Shown: in pieces, positions 1 through 6,233 of the stretch | Position numbering within the stretch: the first letter of the stretch is position 1 | Layout: every line of letters begins with the position of its first letter | Assembly: GCA_031260015.1 (NCBI GenBank) | Contig: JAIRKR010000036.1 | Span: 1-8,658 of the forward strand | DNA: 8,658 nt | Direction: 5' to 3' | From: Puniceicoccales bacterium | GTDB lineage: Bacteria; Verrucomicrobiota; Verrucomicrobiia; Opitutales; UBA9783 | Program-made: the position numbers and the translations under genes | The notes under the pieces: generated by a model | The model's input: only the letters and a program-made list of their open reading frames with translations | Databases searched by the model: none | What the model was told of the DNA's origin: nothing

Positions 1-2
1 GC

Positions 3-68
3 TTGGACGGAATAGGAATGCTTTTAGTCTTTTGGCGAACAATAACGTTGCAAGAGGGTCTAAAATAG
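3..68 (+). CDS. possible C-terminal fragment of an upstream gene
   Basis: One frame is open from the left edge and ends at TAG (66-68), giving 21 residues that start LDGIGMLLVFW and end QEGLK. The hydrophobic run GMLLVFW could be the end of a membrane segment. The stop lies 19 bp before the rluB start, the close spacing seen in the rest of this cluster, so an upstream co-directional gene is plausible. The fragment is too short to assign to a family, and a chance open frame of this length is common. Confidence 0.25.
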   Translation: MDGIGMLLVFWRTITLQEGLK

Positions 69-87
69 CATGCATTAGGAGAAAAAT

Positions 88-810
88 ATGGAAGAACGCC
101 TGCAAAAAGTACTTGCACGTATTTATGGGATTTCTCGTCGACGCGCGGAGGAATGGGTTGTGCAGGGCGAAGTGTGCGTCAATGGAGCCATAGCTCAAAT
201 AGGATGCAAGATAGATGGCGAGCACGATGTGGTCACTGTAGGCAGTAAAAAATTAAGCCCAAAAATTTTAAATGCGCAACGCGTTCCCGAAGTGTGGATG
301 TTTTACAAACCGAGAGGTATTGCATGCACGCACGACGATCCTTTTACGCTGCGTACTTTGAACGATTTTATTCCAAAGTCTCTAAAACGTAAATGGATAT
401 TCGTGGGTCGTCTTGATAAGGAAAGCGAAGGACTACTTCTTTTGACCAACGACGGAGCTTTTGCAAATAAAGTGGTGCATCCCTCCTCGGGCATTGAAAA
501 AACTTACCGCGTGCACGTCGATTTACCTTTCGACGTATCCTTAATTCCAAGTTTAAAGCAAGGCTTGCAATGTCAGGGAGAATATCTGTTTTGCAAAGAA
601 GTCAAGGTGGTAAATTCAAGGAAGATAGATGTAACGCTCTCGCAGGGGAAAAAAAGGGAGATCCGACGTTTATTAGCAGCCTACAATTACGATGTTTTAA
701 GATTAAAAAGATGGAGGGTGGGCCATCTAATTTTGGATAAACAATTGACACCTGGCCAAAGTAGACGTTTATCTTCTCGCGAAATTAATTTGATTTTTGG
801 AGCAAAATAA
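88..810 (+). CDS. rluB: RsuA/RluB-family rRNA pseudouridine synthase
   Basis: This 240-residue protein should convert a specific uridine in rRNA to pseudouridine. An S4 RNA-binding domain occupies about residues 2-50 (LQKVLAR...SRRRAEEWV...GEVCVNG). The synthase domain follows, with KPRG near residue 75 and the family signature GRLDKESEGLLLLTNDG at 107-123, in which Asp110 is the catalytic aspartate. EKTYRV (137-142) and the late motif QGKKREIRRL (186-195) followed by LKRWRVGHL match the RsuA/RluB/RluE/RluF branch rather than RluA or TruB. Length and the S4 domain favour RluB (23S rRNA helix 89 in E. coli), but RsuA or RluF specificity cannot be excluded. The ATG has one of the few good ribosome-binding sites here (TAGGAG, 76-81). 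It is the first complete gene of a tight cluster, with its stop 2 bp before the next start. Confidence 0.9.
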   Translation: MEERLQKVLARIYGISRRRAEEWVVQGEVCVNGAIAQIGCKIDGEHDVVTVGSKKLSPKILNAQRVPEVWMFYKPRGIACTHDDPFTLRTLNDFIPKSLKRKWIFVGRLDKESEGLLLLTNDGAFANKVVHPSSGIEKTYRVHVDLPFDVSLIPSLKQGLQCQGEYLFCKEVKVVNSRKIDVTLSQGKKREIRRLLAAYNYDVLRLKRWRVGHLILDKQLTPGQSRRLSSREINLIFGAK

Positions 811-812
811 CG

Positions 813-1184
813 ATGATGTACAGCATGCGGTTAAAAAATGTTTGTCTACTGTTTGTGCTACTCGTTCAAAGTACTTTTTCAACGGCGGCCTTGAATCCTT
901 CGCCCAAAACGCCTAATCCAGCGCCAGAACAGCGCATAAGTCGCGTTTTTGAAGGAAGATTGGAGAAAATGAATGCTTTTCTTGCCATTTTTTCAAAATG
1001 GAACTATGCTCTCTACGAAAAGGATAAACGCATTGCATTTCTAGAATTTAAGGAAAATGTACGCGCTCCAAAAATTGCCGACTTGTTTCTACAAAAGAAT
1101 GTTCTTGTTCGAGGAATTCCCAAGTACGTTAATAAAGATCCTTACTTGCTTATTATGGTCGATGACATGTGTGAAAGTGAATAG
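813..1184 (+). CDS. small exported protein of unknown function, possible OB fold
   Basis: I do not recognise this 123-residue protein. It has a clear Sec-type signal peptide: basic MRLKN, a hydrophobic core (VCLLFVLLVQ), then STFSTAA with probable cleavage near residue 26, so the mature part should be periplasmic or secreted. There is no lipobox cysteine at the cleavage site. A Pro/Asn-rich linker (residues 28-38) follows, then a compact domain with alternating hydrophobic strands. The order is GRLEKMNAFLAIF, YALYEKDKRIAFLEF, a helix-like LFLQ, KNVLVRGIP, then PYLLIMVDDM. The pattern of strand, strand, 'K-x-V-x-V-x-G' and terminal strand resembles small OB-fold proteins; this is an inference from shape only. 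ATG codons occur at 813, 816 and 825; 813 is chosen because GGAG (799-802) lies 10 bp upstream, although 825 also gives a normal signal peptide. It sits 2 bp after rluB and 8 bp before folD. Confidence 0.7.
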   Translation: MMYSMRLKNVCLLFVLLVQSTFSTAALNPSPKTPNPAPEQRISRVFEGRLEKMNAFLAIFSKWNYALYEKDKRIAFLEFKENVRAPKIADLFLQKNVLVRGIPKYVNKDPYLLIMVDDMCESE

Positions 1185-1192
1185 AAAATACG

Positions 1193-2086
1193 ATGTCTCA
1201 TCCTTGCAAATTACTTCAGGGCCGTGTTGTTGCCGATGTTATCTTGAATGAAATAAAAGATGAGTTGCAACGCGTGCGTTTTCAACGTTCTCCCTGCGTT
1301 GCCTTTTTACGCGTTGGCAATGATGGGGCTTCTGTCTCCTACGTGGCCCAGAAAGAAAAAATGGCCCGTTCTATCGGCATTAAAAGTATTTTAAAAATTT
1401 TTGACCCAGCAAAAATCACCGAAAACCAGCTTATGGAGGAAATTAAAAATTTTAACCTTGACCCTTCGGTTGACGGTATCCTGGTGCAGGCTCCTTTGCC
1501 CAAAGCCATAGATTTTGTAAACGTTTGTAATACTATTGCCCCCAACAAGGATGTGGATGGATTCGGGGCAGAAAATCTAGGTCGACTCCTGCAAGAAAAA
1601 AGTGGATTTACCCCATGCACACCGGCGGGTATTGTGGAACTACTTAAATTCTATAATATTTCTCCTGCGGGCAAGCACGTGGTCATCGTCAATCGGAGTC
1701 TCATCGTTGGGAAACCGTTGGCAGCCTTACTTACAAAGCATTCCCTATGGGGTAATGCAACGGTAACGCTCTGCCATTCACAGTCCGAAAACTTACCTCA
1801 GCTTACGCGGCAAGCGGATATTTTAGTGCTGGCTTGCGGAAAACCAGGCCATTTTGATGCCCATTTTGTTAAACCTGAAGCCATTCTCATCGATGTTGGC
1901 ATTACGCGTGTCCCCGATGGTTCCCCACAGGGTTATTCACTTCAAGGGGATGCCAATTTTGAGGCCGTTTCACCGATCGTTCAAGCAATTACTCCCGTTC
2001 CGGGTGGCGTAGGCCCATTGACCGTTGCTTTATTGATGCGTAACACGCTGAAAGCATTTAAACTTCAAAATAATTTTGCCGCATGA
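1193..2086 (+). CDS. folD: bifunctional methylenetetrahydrofolate dehydrogenase / cyclohydrolase
   Basis: FolD interconverts 5,10-methylene-THF, 5,10-methenyl-THF and 10-formyl-THF in the cytosol, linking serine-derived one-carbon units to purine and formyl-methionine synthesis. The 297-residue length is normal. The catalytic domain shows Tyr50 and Lys54 in SYVAQKEKMA (the Y-x3-K pair), VDGILVQAPLP (93-103), KDVDGF (119-124) and PCTPAGIVELL (141-151). The nucleotide-binding loop is NRSLIVGKP (167-175), where most FolD proteins have GRS-x-IVGKP, so a Gly is replaced by Asn. The C-terminal signature TPVPGGVGPLTVALLM (267-282) is intact. The ATG follows the previous stop by 8 bp with no clear Shine-Dalgarno sequence, so translational coupling is likely. 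The stop overlaps the next start in ATGA. Confidence 0.97.
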   Translation: MSHPCKLLQGRVVADVILNEIKDELQRVRFQRSPCVAFLRVGNDGASVSYVAQKEKMARSIGIKSILKIFDPAKITENQLMEEIKNFNLDPSVDGILVQAPLPKAIDFVNVCNTIAPNKDVDGFGAENLGRLLQEKSGFTPCTPAGIVELLKFYNISPAGKHVVIVNRSLIVGKPLAALLTKHSLWGNATVTLCHSQSENLPQLTRQADILVLACGKPGHFDAHFVKPEAILIDVGITRVPDGSPQGYSLQGDANFEAVSPIVQAITPVPGGVGPLTVALLMRNTLKAFKLQNNFAA

Positions 2087-2697
2087 ACATGTTGCTGTCC
2101 GTTTTACTGCCTCCGGCAAAAATTGGGTATAGAATTTTAGCAACGCTATGCGACTTGACGCTTATATTTTTTCTAAACGCTTTCATCATTGGTAAATTGT
2201 GGTTGCCCATTTATCATCCGGATGCACTTATGCAGCTACGTTTTCTCATTGAAGCCCACTTAAGTCAAATCCAAGCCGGTAATTTTTCAGAGTTTGTACA
2301 ACAGATCAGTCGTGATACGGTACTTGTCGATACACTGATGAATGTTGACCGCATCCTATTTTTAGTCACGTGGCTTTACTATGTAATCAACGCGTTATCT
2401 TTTCAGGGAGGTAGTCTTGGAAAACAAATGTTCAATCTGCGCGTTTTGAAGTTATCTTCGTTAAAAGTTCCCACTAAATGGGATTTTATTTTAAGATCGG
2501 GGATCCAAACGTTTTTTATCTTTACCGCTTGGCCTTTTCTCATGTGCTTAAATCTTTGTTTTATGTGCCTTAATTCACTCCGGCGCGGTTTGCACGATTG
2601 GTTCTGCCAAACCTATGTGGTGCATTTTGGAACGATGGAAAAATTGCAACAAAAATTAAAGGAAAAATCATCCATTAATCAGGAGCTTAAACCTTAA
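2083..2697 (+). CDS. RDD-family integral membrane protein
   Basis: This 204-residue membrane protein carries the RDD-domain hallmarks: R17 and D24 in the first hydrophobic segment (RILATLCDLTLIFF), a second segment near 91-104 (ILFLVTWLYYVINA), and GGSLGKQMFNLRVL at 109-122. A third hydrophobic region follows at about 141-164, then RRGLHDWFCQTYVV at 167-180 with D172. RDD proteins are small inner-membrane proteins of mostly unknown function; some have been linked to ion transport. The first periplasmic-type loop (about 41-85) is longer than the minimal domain. The start overlaps the folD stop by 4 bp; a second ATG lies at 2089. It ends the first gene cluster; 82 bp separate it from the next gene. 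Confidence 0.85.
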   Translation: MNMLLSVLLPPAKIGYRILATLCDLTLIFFLNAFIIGKLWLPIYHPDALMQLRFLIEAHLSQIQAGNFSEFVQQISRDTVLVDTLMNVDRILFLVTWLYYVINALSFQGGSLGKQMFNLRVLKLSSLKVPTKWDFILRSGIQTFFIFTAWPFLMCLNLCFMCLNSLRRGLHDWFCQTYVVHFGTMEKLQQKLKEKSSINQELKP

Positions 2698-2700
2698 ATA

Positions 2701-2722
2701 TAAAAAGTGTTTTAAAAACTTT
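2701..2722 (+). terminator. weak A/T-only inverted repeat after the RDD gene
   Basis: Just after the RDD stop, AAAAGT and ACTTTT form a 6-bp inverted repeat around a TTTTAAAA centre. The stem is A/T only apart from one G:C pair per arm and there is no clean U-tract, so it is at best a weak terminator or a chance palindrome in AT-rich spacer DNA. Confidence 0.2.
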
Positions 2723-2731
2723 TGGTACAAT
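2723..2731 (+). promoter_or_regulatory. candidate extended -10 promoter for the COX24-like/VTT/xseA cluster
   Basis: TGGTACAAT fits the extended -10 pattern TGnTAnAAT and lies 48 bp before the ATG of the small basic gene at 2780, in the only sizeable gap of the left half of the window. No good -35 is seen 17 bp upstream, as expected when an extended -10 compensates. It would drive the second gene cluster separately from the folD cluster. Sequence match only. Confidence 0.3.
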
Positions 2732-2779
2732 AAGCTTTACTTTTTCAATCAAAAACGGTCTTCTAAAAAAGCTTTTACT

Positions 2780-2881
2780 ATGGGAAACTTAAAGAAAAAA
2801 CGTATTCTAAAAATGAATAAGCATAAGCGACGGAAGCGTTCCAAGTCCACAAGACATCGGAAGCGCACGTGGTCTTTGTAA
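2780..2881 (+). CDS. AURKAIP1/COX24-like small basic ribosomal protein
   Basis: A 33-residue, extremely basic protein (begins MGNLKKKR, contains KMNKHKRRKR, ends RHRKRTWSL) is encoded here and is easily missed because of its size. More than half of the residues are Lys, Arg or His. The K-M-N-K-H-K-R-R-K-R core and the later R-H-R-K-R match the AURKAIP1/COX24 C-terminal motif. That motif is known from mitochondrial small-subunit protein mS38 and from tiny proteins annotated in Bacteroidota and related phyla, where it should bind 16S rRNA. The role here is inferred from that similarity. Upstream there is an extended -10 candidate but no Shine-Dalgarno sequence. The stop is followed after 12 bp, in the same frame, by the GTG start of the membrane protein gene, suggesting co-transcription. 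Confidence 0.75.
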   Translation: MGNLKKKRILKMNKHKRRKRSKSTRHRKRTWSL

Positions 2882-2893
2882 AATTTATCATCG

Positions 2894-3610
2894 GTGAAAA
2901 CAAAATCTTACAACGAAAACACCGCTTTTTTTTCGTGGAGTACCATTGGATTTGTAAGCTTTTTTTTATGCATATTTACCCTGCAAATAATCGCAGTAGT
3001 GTATTTGTGGACACATTATCCCGTTCAAGAACGCCTTACTTATTTTCTTAAACTTTGTCATGCACATTTCGCCTCGCATGCGTTTTATGTTTTTTGGGCA
3101 ATGATTATCCTGCCTATATTTGGCTTTCCAATAACACCTTTTTTTATTATGGCAGGCAGTGCCTGGGGAATTCGTTGGGGACTCACATTTAGTCTATTGG
3201 GCATCGGCATGGGCCTTACGTTTTCCTATTTTTTTTACAGGTACTGTTTACACAAGGTGCTCTTTCGCATCCTATTTAAACGTTTTAACATGCCGGAAGT
3301 GCGCACCTACAGTTCTTTGGGTAGCATCCGATGGGTACTTATCATTCAATTGATACCCGGATTGCCTTATATGGCGCAGAATTACATTTTATCTACCGTC
3401 AATGGCATTAATTTTTGGCACTATTTGAGTATTTCATGGATAGTCCAATTCTTATGGGCTTACGGATTCGTATGCGGAGGCAACGATTGGATTCGTGGGA
3501 ATTTGGGTATAAAAGCCATCCTGCTGCTCTGTTTTATATCTTGGGGAACCCATCGACTTTATAAATATCTTCAACGGCAAAAGCGGTCGCATGTTGAAAC
3601 CTCTCATTAA
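2894..3610 (+). CDS. TVP38/TMEM64 (VTT/SNARE-associated) family membrane protein
   Basis: This 238-residue polytopic membrane protein belongs to the VTT/DedA-like superfamily, whose bacterial members are implicated in lipid scrambling or transport and envelope homeostasis. An N-terminal membrane segment lies at about 16-38. The VTT domain follows: IILPIFGFPITPFFIMAGSAWG (71-92) with the conserved P-x-T-P and A-G-x-x-W-G, a Gly-rich helix (LLGIGMGLTF), then an amphipathic stretch. LIPGLPYMAQNY (153-164) carries the second P-G-x-P-Y re-entrant motif, and two more hydrophobic segments end in a basic tail. The start is GTG: it is the only usual start codon between the in-frame TAA of the preceding small gene and the first membrane segment, and there is no Shine-Dalgarno sequence. 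The 3' end overlaps xseA by 20 bp in another frame. The substrate cannot be inferred. Confidence 0.85.
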   Translation: MKTKSYNENTAFFSWSTIGFVSFFLCIFTLQIIAVVYLWTHYPVQERLTYFLKLCHAHFASHAFYVFWAMIILPIFGFPITPFFIMAGSAWGIRWGLTFSLLGIGMGLTFSYFFYRYCLHKVLFRILFKRFNMPEVRTYSSLGSIRWVLIIQLIPGLPYMAQNYILSTVNGINFWHYLSISWIVQFLWAYGFVCGGNDWIRGNLGIKAILLLCFISWGTHRLYKYLQRQKRSHVETSH

Positions 3611-4919
3611 AGATATTTTATCCGTTCAAGAGCTTTCACTCTGCATTCAACAGCTTCTTACGGATGCCTTCCCTTATGTTGCCGTATGCGGTGAAGTTTC
3701 GAATTTAAGACAATCCAATGGGGTTACTTATTTTACACTTAAGGATAGATGGAGTCAAATTGCGGTTGTATTCTTTAAAACGGATGCCTTAAAAATACAA
3801 TTTAAAGAGGGGAAAACCCTCATCGTCGACGGACGTATTGACGTCTATGTAAAAACGGGACGTTATCAAATTATAGGCCGCGGCGTACGTGAAGTAGGTT
3901 ATGGGTACTGGCAACAGCGTTTGGAAGCCCTTAAGCAAGCGTTAACCTCCGAAGGACTTTTTGATAAAAGTAGAAAAAAGACTTTGCCCACTTTACCGAA
4001 ACATATCGGTGTTATTACATCGAAAGAAGGGGCTGCCTTTAGAGATTTTATGGGCATCCTTCGACGTAAACAGTGGAAAGGACGCGTAACGCTTTTTCCG
4101 TCACTCGTACAAGGAGATCGTGCAGTACATACGCTCATCAAAGCCTTACGGGCGGCAGACAAAGTACAGTCTATTGATCTTGTTGCCATTGTGCGTGGCG
4201 GTGGAAGTCTCGAGGATTTATGGTGTTTCAACGACGAAACTCTTGTGAGAACCATAGCCAACAGCAAGAAGCCGATTATCTCGGGGGTAGGACATGAAAT
4301 TGATCACACGTTGTGCGATTTTGCTGCGGATCTTCGCGTTGAAACACCCACGGCGGCTGCCGAAAAAATTGCGAATGCATACGTGCAGTGCATTCAAAAA
4401 ACGGATGCACTGGCACATCGATTCAAATCGTATGCGTATGTCCAGTTCCGTACGTTCAAGCAAAATTTTCTTCTTGCAACCCAATACTTATCGAAGGTTG
4501 ATCCCAATAACAAAATTCAACGAGAGCATACTTTTATCAAAAACTTACAGAGACGGTTGCAGCAGAGTTTTCATCAATACTTAAATCAAAGAAATCATCA
4601 GCTTGCACGCTACTCCTTCCAGCTTGAATGCTTTCACGTTCAGAATCGAATTGCACAAGCCCTACAGCATTTACAACAGCAGAAACAGCGCTTCAATCTT
4701 TCTTTGCGGCATCATTTGCATACTTTGTTTCAAAAAGTGGATTTATGGAAGACACGACTCAAAAATGTAAGTTTGGAGTCGTACGTAAAAAAAGGATTGC
4801 TGGTTCCATTGGACGTTTTGGGGAATCCTAAAGCCTACACAAATTTTAAATCGGATACAATGTTAACCGTAATTCACAAGTCTGGAAAGTATTGCGTGCA
4901 TGTGAAATCCAAAGAGTGA
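3591..4919 (+). CDS. xseA: exodeoxyribonuclease VII large subunit
   Basis: XseA is the catalytic subunit of exonuclease VII, which degrades single-stranded DNA in both directions and acts in repair. The 442-residue length is typical. An N-terminal OB fold is seen at about 10-105 (VAVCGEVSNL, GVTYFTLKD, VDGRIDVYVKTGRYQI). The catalytic domain has PKHIGVITSKEGAAFRDF (about 136-153), RGGGSLEDLWCFNDE (about 202-216) and GVGHEIDHTLCDFAADLR (about 232-249) followed by ETPTAAAE. These are the standard signatures, with GVGHEID in place of the common GVGHETD. A long Gln/His/Leu-rich coiled coil (about 265-395) and a final small domain beginning near KKGLLVPLD match the family architecture. The start lies inside the 3' end of the VTT gene, without a Shine-Dalgarno sequence. 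The small subunit XseB is not encoded next to it. Confidence 0.96.
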   Translation: MLKPLIKDILSVQELSLCIQQLLTDAFPYVAVCGEVSNLRQSNGVTYFTLKDRWSQIAVVFFKTDALKIQFKEGKTLIVDGRIDVYVKTGRYQIIGRGVREVGYGYWQQRLEALKQALTSEGLFDKSRKKTLPTLPKHIGVITSKEGAAFRDFMGILRRKQWKGRVTLFPSLVQGDRAVHTLIKALRAADKVQSIDLVAIVRGGGSLEDLWCFNDETLVRTIANSKKPIISGVGHEIDHTLCDFAADLRVETPTAAAEKIANAYVQCIQKTDALAHRFKSYAYVQFRTFKQNFLLATQYLSKVDPNNKIQREHTFIKNLQRRLQQSFHQYLNQRNHQLARYSFQLECFHVQNRIAQALQHLQQQKQRFNLSLRHHLHTLFQKVDLWKTRLKNVSLESYVKKGLLVPLDVLGNPKAYTNFKSDTMLTVIHKSGKYCVHVKSKE

Positions 4920-5025
4920 TCCTTTACATTCAATCCCTTGATATCTTTGCAACATTTATAAAGCTTTTGCGGCAAAAAGTAATTGCAATCCGAATTCCAT
5001 TTTTTAGATATCTTAAAAATTATTG

Positions 5026-5038
5026 GCATATGATATGC
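5026..5038. promoter_or_regulatory. 13-bp palindrome upstream of the helical-repeat gene
   Basis: GCATATGATATGC is a perfect inverted repeat with 6-bp arms around one base, ending 16 bp before the ATG at 5055. It overlaps TATGCT (5034-5039), a possible -10 with only a very poor -35, so it could be an operator over a promoter of the isolated gene. TTGGCA (5023-5028) is not at a useful distance from any good -10. The 135-bp spacer 4920-5054 holds nothing else I can support. Confidence 0.2.
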
Positions 5039-5054
5039 TACGTTACGGTATGTT

Positions 5055-5675
5055 ATGAGCCATTATAATATTAATCCATTTGACTCAAACTTATGGGGCG
5101 CAGATGGAGAACCTCTCACTGGGTCAAATATGGAATCTTCTACTCCATCTATTAATAATGATGGGCACCCTGGACAAAATAAACATCCCACAACGAGTGC
5201 TCAGTCGAGTTCCTCTGGACCTAACATAACTACCCCTAATCCCATTCAAAGGACAGCAGTCGTATCATCTTCGGAAGTAACCCAAATATGCCAAATACTC
5301 AAGAAGAATTTTACTGACTTTGCAGAAAAAGTCAAAAATCTTAATCTTTTTAATGGTGCCCAATGGGGTGCAGTCGGTAGGAGTTTTAAACAACTTTGCA
5401 AAACAATAGCGGATGGTACTTTCGATGAAGTAAAGTTTGCAGCTAAAGACTTAGGGAACGAGATCAAAGCACTTTTTAGACAAAGAACAACACCGCAAAA
5501 TGTTGTGGAAAATGCTGGTAACATACTCCATCGAGCTGGTGAAGCGTTGGACCATGCAGAAACTCTAGATGATATTGGAAACGCTTTCGGCCACATGTTT
5601 CAAGGACTTGGAGAAGTGGTGGCGAACGTTGCACAGGATGCTGGCAATACTTTACAGCATCGATTTAATAGTTAA
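5055..5675 (+). CDS. unrecognised protein: disordered N-terminus plus Gly-Asn helical repeats, candidate secreted effector
   Basis: I do not recognise this 206-residue protein. Residues 1-72 are polar and low-complexity, rich in Ser, Thr, Asn, Pro and Gln with almost no hydrophobic clusters, so probably disordered. There is no Sec signal peptide and no membrane segment. Residues 73-206 look helical. Within them a short motif recurs: LGNEIKALF (Gly134), AGNILH (Gly155), IGNAFGHMF (Gly175) and AGNTLQHRF (Gly197), spaced 20-22 residues, with a looser earlier copy VGRSFKQL (Gly108). This suggests a stack of short helical repeats. A Ser/Thr/Asn-rich disordered N-terminus before a helical domain is common in type III-type effectors, but no secretion gene is present here and that role is speculation. 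The gene stands alone, with spacers of 135 and 129 bp, and starts at ATG with no Shine-Dalgarno sequence. The start also overlaps a two-codon ATG-TTA-TGA frame. Confidence 0.75.
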   Translation: MSHYNINPFDSNLWGADGEPLTGSNMESSTPSINNDGHPGQNKHPTTSAQSSSSGPNITTPNPIQRTAVVSSSEVTQICQILKKNFTDFAEKVKNLNLFNGAQWGAVGRSFKQLCKTIADGTFDEVKFAAKDLGNEIKALFRQRTTPQNVVENAGNILHRAGEALDHAETLDDIGNAFGHMFQGLGEVVANVAQDAGNTLQHRFNS

Positions 5676-5715
5676 GTTGTTGGCAAAATACCACCCGTAA
5701 GCATTGAGAAAGAGA

Positions 5716-5728
5716 TTCCATAATGGAA
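5716..5728. repeat. 13-bp palindrome downstream of the helical-repeat gene
   Basis: TTCCATAATGGAA is a perfect 6-1-6 inverted repeat, 40 bp after the stop of the gene ending at 5675, in the convergent spacer before sufU. Opening the centre gives a short TTCC/GGAA hairpin. There is no T-run directly after it, so terminator function is unproven. Confidence 0.3.
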
Positions 5729-5751
5729 ACTTTACCCGCATAACTATTGTC

Positions 5752-5766
5752 AAAAATTCAATTTTT
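5752..5766. terminator. A/T hairpin in the convergent spacer, weak bidirectional terminator candidate
   Basis: AAAAAT and ATTTTT form a 6-bp perfect inverted repeat around TCA, between two convergent genes (stops at 5675 on + and 5805 on -). The position and the T-tract on either strand suit a bidirectional terminator, but the stem has no G:C pair and would be unstable. Confidence 0.25.
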
Positions 5767-5804
5767 ATGTGAAAATTCCCCTTTCAATGACCGAGAAGTA
5801 AAAA

Positions 5805-6233
5805 TTACCTATGTTCATCGGTCATAGCTTTTAAAAAAGTATGCCAGGCGAGTGTTGCGCACTTTAAACGAGCGGGAAATTTGCGCACACCCAGTAAGGC
5901 TTCCAATTCTCCAAGATCGTTGGGAATTGGGGTGGATGTATCGCTCAGTAATTGAATAAACTGCTGCGTTTTACCTATGGCATTGGATAAGCTTAATCCG
6001 CAAAGTGTATCCGTCATAAGCGAGCTCGACGCCTTGCAAATGGCGCATCCTTCGCCCGTAAAACTTACCGCTTTGACGACCTCGTTTTCTATTTTTACAA
6101 AAATGGTGACCTCATCGCCGCACAAAGGATTACTACCGTAAGCTTGATGTGTGGCGTCCGGCATGGATTCAAAATGGTTTGGATTCCTGTTATGGGCCAA
6201 TAAAATTTCTTGGTAAATGTCTTGCAAACTCAC
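5805..6233 (-). CDS. sufU: SufU-type iron-sulfur cluster assembly / sulfur transfer protein
   Basis: SufU receives sulfur from the SufS cysteine desulfurase and passes it to the cluster-building machinery. The 142-residue protein has the expected metal ligands: Cys38 and Asp40 in NPLCGDEV, Cys63 in GEGCAICKASS, and Cys125 in RLKCATLAW. The roughly 20-residue insertion before the last cysteine (around LGELEALLGVRKFP) separates SufU from IscU, which lacks it. The start is GTG, overlapping the sufS stop as GTGA, so it is translationally coupled and co-transcribed with sufS. It has no Shine-Dalgarno sequence. The gene is convergent with the helical-repeat gene at 5055-5675. No sufB, sufC or sufD lies in the window. 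Confidence 0.95.
   Translation of the reverse strand: MSLQDIYQEILLAHNRNPNHFESMPDATHQAYGSNPLCGDEVTIFVKIENEVVKAVSFTGEGCAICKASSSLMTDTLCGLSLSNAIGKTQQFIQLLSDTSTPIPNDLGELEALLGVRKFPARLKCATLAWHTFLKAMTDEHR

Noticed and set aside
1339..1620. 93-residue minus-strand frame inside folD
   Set aside because: It is the complement of conserved FolD coding sequence, with no independent support.
3899..4267. 122-residue minus-strand frame inside xseA
   Set aside because: xseA motifs in the plus frame are unambiguous; the antisense frame is a shadow.
4962..4977. Terminator after xseA formed by CTTTT and AAAAG
   Set aside because: The stem is five mostly A:T pairs and no T-run follows, so it is too weak to claim.
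4920..5054. xseB downstream of xseA
   Set aside because: The 135-bp spacer is too short for even the roughly 70-80-residue small subunit, and no such frame is present.
5246..5596. 116-residue minus-strand frame inside the helical-repeat gene
   Set aside because: It is antisense to a frame with better start, spacing and repeat structure, and has no recognisable features of its own.
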